Of a DNA stretch of 64,000 nt, positions 47,400-64,000 are shown piece by piece (position 1 is the stretch's first letter; each line of letters opens with the position of its first letter). Under the pieces are notes generated by a model. That model was given only the letters and a program-made list of their open reading frames with translations, did not search any database and was not told the origin of the DNA. The stretch comes from Chlorocebus sabaeus. Lineage: Eukaryota > Chordata > Mammalia > Primates > Cercopithecidae. The translations under genes were made by a program, and so were the position numbers. The DNA lies in assembly GCF_047675955.1 (NCBI RefSeq), contig NC_132930.1:49105832-49169831 (forward strand). The letters are read 5' to 3'.

Positions 47400-48310
47400 C
47401 CCAGGACCCCCAGGTCCCTGCCCAGGCCGCCCTCAGGTGGGCACAGACCGCGGGGCTGGACCCGCCCGAGCCGCCCCGACCTCAGGTCCCGGACGCTCCG
47501 CCCCGCAAGAAGACAGAGTGCGCCTCAGTCCGCAGTCTGGGGTGTGGACACACGGCCAGGACGCGCACGACAGGACCTCAGCAGCGGCGCGGGGAGACAG
47601 CCGGGCCCAAGCCCTGCGGCGAAAAGAAACCCCCGGCCCACCCGGCGCTGACACCCCCTCACGCAGCAACCGCGCGGGCACAGCCGGTGGTCATCCGCGC
47701 ACGCCCCGGCCCTTGTGCGCGTGCGCATCACGTGACGTCACCACGGCCCGGGAGTGCGCAGTCACCCTCCGGCCACCAGGAGGCGCGCCCCGCCCCCCTG
47801 CCCCGCTCTCTCGCTGCTGACGGCGCATGCGTCCGTCCAGCTCCGCCTTTGCCTTCAAGGCTTTGCGGGCTTGTGCGGCGTCCGCCTCCGACTGCGGGTT
47901 GTGCTTCCGGTGCGGAGGTCAGGGACAAGATGGTGCCGCCGGTGCAGGTCTCTCCGCTCATCAAGGTGATCCAGGCTTTGCAGCCGCCGAGCAGTGCTCT
48001 GGGCCCCTTCGTGTCCCGCCCCGCAGCTCCCACCCCGCGGGCTGCGACCCCCGCCCCCCGCCCCCATGATCCCCGCCCGGCGACCCTCGCCCGGCGACCC
48101 GACCCCCACCCCTCCTGCGACCTCTGCCCGGCGACCCCATCCCCTCTCTTCCCGCGACCCCCATCCCGCGAGTCCGGTTTCCCGCCGCCTCTGATCAACC
48201 TCTCTCGCAGCTCGGCCGCTACTCCGCCCTGTTCCTCGGTATGGTCTACGGAGCCACGCGCTACAGTGAGTGACTGCGGGCGGGCCCGGGGCCGGGGCGG
48301 GATCTGCTCG
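47400..48310 (+). promoter_or_regulatory. ATP5ME: ATP5ME CpG-island promoter with NRF1, CRE/E-box and ETS-type sites
   Basis: The stretch is very CpG-rich and has no TATA box. Going toward the ATG it shows an NRF1-type site TGCGCGTGCGCA at 47716-47727, a fused E-box/CRE (CACGTG at 47729-47734, TGACGTCA at 47733-47740), a second NRF1-like GCGCATGCG at 47823-47831, and an ETS/GABP-type CTTCCGG at 47904-47910, about 30 bases before the start codon. NRF1 and GABP (NRF-2) sites are typical of nuclear genes for oxidative phosphorylation. Occupancy is inferred. Confidence 0.75.
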
Positions 48311-49710
48311 GCTTTCCTGTGAAGTTCTTTATCTGCCATTTGGTGAACTCCAGCTCTGGAAGTGGGGCTGGCACGCATGCGAGGCAGACCGTGTCCTCCA
48401 CCGACCGGGACCCCTAGAGTGGAAACAGCTCACCCAAAGCTCAGGCCTCTGAGGCTCGGGCGGGGGACTCGAAAACGGCAGCTGCTTGTTGAAAACGGGT
48501 GCTGAGTAGGTGTTGGAGTGCTGAGGTCTGACGGGAGGCAGTCCCTGTTCACAGAGGACGAGTGAGCCAGTGCATGAGGGGGTGGGCAGCAGGGACCCTG
48601 TAGCCTCTGGATTGGACTCTTTAGGGTGAAGGTCAGGCGTTGACTCTCGTTGACATAAAGAGAGGGGACAGCAGGTGCTTCTGGTTCACAGCGTCGCTGA
48701 AGATACCTTGACCTGTGGACTCAGTTCCTTTTATGCAGCATTTCCAGTGAAGTTTATTCCCCTGCATTCCCCCAAACAGGTTACCTAAAACCTCGGGCAG
48801 AAGAGGAGAGGAGGATAGAAGCAGAGGAGAAGAAGAGGCAGGATGAACTGAAACGGATTGCCAGAGAATTGGCAGAAGGTACGTGTGACACTAGCTCTTA
48901 TAGATTGTCCCTCCCAGGTTTGTGCAGGAATAAGGAAAATGGAGAAGGACATTCAAGCAGAGCTAAGTAGATGTGGATTGTTTAAAAACAGGGAAGCTGG
49001 CCAGGCATGGTGGCTCATGCCTGTGATCCCAGCACTTTGGGAGGCCGAGGCGGGCAGATCACCTGAGGTCAGGAGTTCAAGACCAGCCTGACCAACATGG
49101 TAAAACCCTGTCTCTACAAAAATTAGCTGGGCATGGCCGGGTGTGGTGGCTCATGCCTGTAATCCTAGCACTTTGGGAGGCCGAGACAGGCAGACTGCCT
49201 GAGTTCAGGAGTTCGAGACCAGCCTGGGCAAGATGGTGAAACCCCATTTCTACTAAAATACAAAAAATCAGCTGGGCATGGTGGCAGGCATGTAATCCCA
49301 GCTACTCAGCTGAGGCACGAGAATTGCTTGAACCTGGGAGGTGGTGCTTGAACCCCGGAGGCAGAGGTTGCAGTGAGCTGAGATCACACCACTGCACTCC
49401 AGCCTGGGCAGCAAAGCAAAACTCTTTGTCTAAAAAAAAAAAATTAGCCAGGTATGATGGCAGGTACATGTAATCCCAGCTACTCAGGAGGCTGAGGCGG
49501 GAGAATCGCTTTAACCTGGGAGGCAGAGGTTGCAGTGAGCTGAGATCACACCATTGCACTTCAGCCTGGGTGACAGAGGGAGACTCCATCTCAAAACAAA
49601 AAAACAAACAAAAACAACTGGGAAGCTGACGTCTTTTTAGGTTACCTGCGTGTAGTAACATGTGCTTTTCTTCTAACCTTCCAGCCCAAGATGACAGCAT
49701 ATTAAAGTGA
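47940..49710 (+). CDS. ATP5ME: ATP5ME (ATP5I), mitochondrial ATP synthase membrane subunit e
   Basis: Four exons, 47940-47975, 48211-48265, 48780-48878 and 49691-49710, join to 69 codons plus stop, the human length. The protein starts MVPPVQVSPLIKLGRYSALFLG, has one hydrophobic helix, and ends in a charged KPRAEEERRIEAEEKKRQDELKR coiled coil and DDSILK. Subunit e sits in the Fo part of ATP synthase in the inner membrane, where with subunit g it supports dimer formation and crista shape. The GxxxG-type motif expected in the helix appears as GMVYGATR. The codon split across exons 2 and 3 reads Ser (A|GT) where I remember Asn in human. Exon 4 uses the AAG at 49688-49690 as acceptor; a CAG six bases earlier would insert two residues. 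The promoter is a CpG island with respiratory-gene sites. Confidence 0.94.
48999..49618 (+). mobile_element. Outer Alu in ATP5ME intron 3, split by another Alu
   Basis: Left part 48999-49134, right part 49442-49618. GGGAAGCT occurs before the head and after the tail as duplication. Confidence 0.9.
49135..49441 (+). mobile_element. Inner Alu nested in the outer Alu
   Basis: Head GGCCGGGTGTGGTGGCTCATG, own A tail at 49430-49441; the host ATTAGC(T/C)(G/A)GG(C/T)AT(G) repeats on both sides. Confidence 0.9.
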
Positions 49711-49748
49711 GTGACCCCGTGACCCTCTCTCTGGAGCAGCAGCGGATG

Positions 49749-49754
49749 AATAAA
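49749..49754 (+). terminator. ATP5ME: ATP5ME polyadenylation signal AATAAA
   Basis: AATAAA lies 38 nt past the TGA at 49708-49710 and is followed by a GT-rich stretch (TGTGATGTGTGA), as expected of a 3' end. Confidence 0.85.
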
Positions 49755-50680
49755 GCTTCCTGTGATGTGTGATACTCTGGCTCCTTCTCATTTGCTGTCA
49801 CTGGTTGTCAAACTCCTAGGTTAAAGTTCTGTCCATCTCCCAGTTCACATGAGGTGGAAGACAGGGAGGGGGTTTCAAAAGTATTAATCCACGTGACCAT
49901 TCACAGACCCGGAATGCATCATACAAACACAGCGAGAAGGACAGACGCGCGCTACCTGTTCTGTCTGGGGCATCCAGGTGGGCGCCCCAAAGGGTGTCTG
50001 TAATGGTCAGTCCTCATGAGTACTGGGGTTGTCTTGATTCTGAGTTCTAGGCTGCTGCTGTCAGCAGCCCAGACTCCTGGATGGGGAGAGGTGGGCACTG
50101 GCTGCTGCCCTTACAGTTGGAAGCTGGGTCCTCCACGATAACTCCTTGCCCCCACCTGCCACTTCACAAATCCTCCCTTTGATCCCAGGAGGTGGCCAGG
50201 TCAGACTTGGGACTAAAAGTCCAGTGATGTGACCTCATGAGGACAGGGCCTGAGTGCTGTTTGAGCTGTGCAGGAAGGTGGTCCTGTGGTGCCTGAGCAA
50301 CTTCCCTCCCCAACAGGCTTCCTGGACTTCTCACCCTCCTGGCTGTGAGCTTGCCAACAACTCTAACCCTTGGCCTGGTGGTTTGCAATGGATAGATAGA
50401 ATTTGCTACTTCCCAATTACATGCCTTGAATAAATCTAGGCTTGGAGCCCCAGTTTGTAAAATGAGTTCCTTTGCACATGTGAGGCCAGAGGGAGGAGCA
50501 GCCTACAAGCTTTTCAGGACATTTGGTTAAGGTGAGGTTTGAGTGAGCAAGATGCTTTCACATCCTGTCCTGGCGTCCAGAGGGGCTGGTTGCAGGGTCC
50601 TTCAGAACCTCTTAGGAGCCCCTCATCCCAGTCCCAGGCTCTGGATACCAGGGGTCTCTGACCAGTGAGATGAAAATGAA
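49755..50680. other. Intergenic region between ATP5ME and PDE6B 3' ends
   Basis: Unique sequence without gene signature, followed by an Alu and the putative PDE6B 3' UTR. Confidence 0.45.
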
Positions 50681-50970
50681 GGCTGGGCACAGTGGTTCAC
50701 GCCTTTAATCCCAGCACTTTGGGAGGCTGAGGTGGGCGGATCACTTGAGGTTAGGAGTTCAAGACCAGTCTGGCCAACATGGCAAAACCCCGTCTTTACT
50801 AAAAATATAAAAATTAGCTGGTTGTGGTGATGGGTGCCTGTAATCCCAGCTACTCAGGAGGCTGAGGCAGGAGAATTGCTTGAACCCAGAAGGTGGAGGT
50901 TGCATTGAGCCAAGACCATGCCACTACATTCCAGCCTGGGTGACAGAGTGAGACTGTCTCAAAACAAAAA
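50681..50970 (+). mobile_element. AluS-type element
   Basis: GGCTGGGCACAGTGGTTCACG head and AAAACAAAAAA tail. Confidence 0.91.
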
Positions 50971-51660
50971 ACCCAGCACCCCTTTCCTGCAGGCCTCTGG
51001 CTGTGCTGGGCATGTCTGCTGCTCTCCTACACCCACCCCAATGACCCCATCTAGTTAAGTGTCATTGTCGGGAGCAAATGCTTTGGAGCTCCCATCATGA
51101 ATTGAACATCCTGAATTTAACATAATTCCCATTTCAACTGGGAAGTCCATTTCTTTGCCTCTGTCCTTTACTCCAGGCTCACCAATATTTAGTCATGGGG
51201 GTGCACAGGCATCGGCATCCAGCCCCGCCCTCCCCTCCTGGTGCCATCTGGAGCCATCAGAGCCACTGCGTGGTGTTCATTACAGATCATTTCTGCTCAG
51301 ACCACTGAAGTTGGATGGCTGCTCTACCTGTGGCCTTGACCTTTCTGGCAGAATTTTTCTAATGGGTCAAATGTAGTGTGGCTTCTGCTATCATTTTACC
51401 ACAAATAATGGGCAAGTGGTTTTCTGTTTATTTTATTCTGAATTTCTGAGCATGTGTGTTTTTCTAAACCAGATGAGAAACGGCCTGTGTCCATCTGTCT
51501 ACCTGTATACACATATGTACATGTGTGGCTGCAAATGTTCTCAGTGATTTCAGAGTTCATGCATGGACCCTTTTCAAAGACCTCCCAGTGGTAACTATCC
51601 AAAAACGATGAGTAATGTAAGCTACAATTTATTCACAGTTGGCTTCAGTTTATAAAAACA
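50971..51660. other. Sequence near the PDE6B 3' end
   Basis: Unique. Contains candidate minus-strand polyadenylation signals at 51427-51437 and 51628-51633. Confidence 0.45.
51628..51633 (-). terminator. PDE6B: Candidate PDE6B polyadenylation signal
   Basis: AATAAA on the minus strand lies about 460 nt past the PDE6B stop. A second candidate pair lies at 51427-51437. Using either would place the Alu at 51661-51957 inside the 3' UTR. Which one is used cannot be decided from sequence. Confidence 0.4.
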
Positions 51661-51957
51661 CGCATGGTGGCTCATGCCTGTAATCCCAGCACTTCAGGAA
51701 GCTGAGGCGGGGTGATCATCTGAGGTCAGGAGTTTGAGACCAGCCTGCCCAATATGGTGAAACCCCATCTGTACTGAAAATACAAAAATTAGCTGCGTGT
51801 GGTGGCGGCGCCTGTAGTCCCAGCTACTCAGGAGGCTGAGGCACGAGAATCGCTTGAACCTGGGAGTTAGAGGTTGCAGTGAGCTGAGATTGTGCCAGGG
51901 CACTCCATCCAGCCTGGGTGACAGAGCAAGACTCCATCTCAAAAAAAATAATAATAG
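51661..51957 (+). mobile_element. 5'-truncated Alu, probably in the PDE6B 3' UTR
   Basis: Begins at CATGGTGGCTCATGCC and ends in an A-rich tail. It is antisense to PDE6B and about 135 bases past its stop codon. Confidence 0.88.
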
Positions 51958-52091
51958 TAATTAAAATATCCAAAATGATCTTCAGTCATTTTCTTGGACT
52001 TCCTAACCTCTGGTAGCAAATGGCCACAGGCAGAACCCACATCCTAGTGGGTGAAGACTGAGGGAGCCATCGGGTCCCCGCAGGCTGGTGC

Positions 52092-63899
<11,808 letters not shown>

Positions 63900-64000
63900 C
63901 TGTGTCAGGGACTGGAGGGGGTGGCAGTGTCACCGGCGCTCAGTGCTCCTGGCGCGCCCCCTCCCGTGTGCCCGTGTGCCCGGACCCGTGGCTCGGCAGG
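63900..64000 (-). other. PDE6B: Start of PDE6B intron 9
   Basis: Sequence upstream of the exon 10 acceptor (CTGACACAG|TTCCTGGGC). No further exon lies before the window edge. Confidence 0.8.

Noticed and set aside
47179..48378. Frames of 211-216 codons on both strands over the ATP5ME promoter
   Set aside because: CpG-island effect; the real coding exon here is only the 36 bases at 47940-47975.

Overview
The window is primate nuclear DNA, most likely from an Old World monkey (macaque, baboon or guenon type). The Alu density, the multi-exon genes with GT-AG introns and the CpG-island promoters show a primate. Several young Alus carry a right-arm variant (GATCCGGCCACTGC) and a 'gctcaagcctgt' head that I associate with cercopithecoid AluY subfamilies. 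The gene set matches human 4p16.3 in mirror orientation: PCGF3 5' region (-), SLC49A3/MFSD7 (+), MYL5 (-), ATP5ME/ATP5I (+), PDE6B 3' half (-).

Layout. Bases 1-11,250 hold no coding gene that I can support. By synteny they are the CpG-island promoter, first exon and first intron of PCGF3, and they contain five different minisatellites. A degenerate TTAGGG-like tract lies just outside the island (11.37-11.55 kb). Bases 11.6-32.3 kb are intergenic: unique sequence first, then a dense block of Alus, many antisense, nested in old L1 and LTR-like remnants. From 31.5 to 49 kb there is only one Alu. This compact part holds SLC49A3 (10 coding exons, 472 aa), MYL5 (7 coding exons, 173 aa) and ATP5ME (4 exons, 69 aa). 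From 52.1 kb to the end are the last 13 coding exons of PDE6B (exons 10-22 by comparison with the 22-exon human gene), running leftward and ending in a CCIL prenylation box.

Every exon was rebuilt from splice sites and checked for phase. The joined frames have no internal stop, so all four genes look intact where visible. The genes are functionally unrelated neighbours: an orphan MFS transporter, a myosin regulatory light chain, the e subunit of mitochondrial ATP synthase, and the beta catalytic subunit of the rod phototransduction phosphodiesterase. Two pairs are convergent (SLC49A3/MYL5 and ATP5ME/PDE6B). For SLC49A3/MYL5 the sequence suggests real 3'-end overlap.

No novel multi-gene system was found. 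The points worth a second look are the antisense C-terminal overlap of SLC49A3 with MYL5, the minisatellites beside splice sites and promoters (PCGF3 intron 1, MYL5 intron 6, PDE6B introns 10, 12 and 21), the telomere-like tract, and a duplicated repeat module carrying Alus at the same site in both copies. Identifications rest on remembered protein families and gene order; no database search was run.
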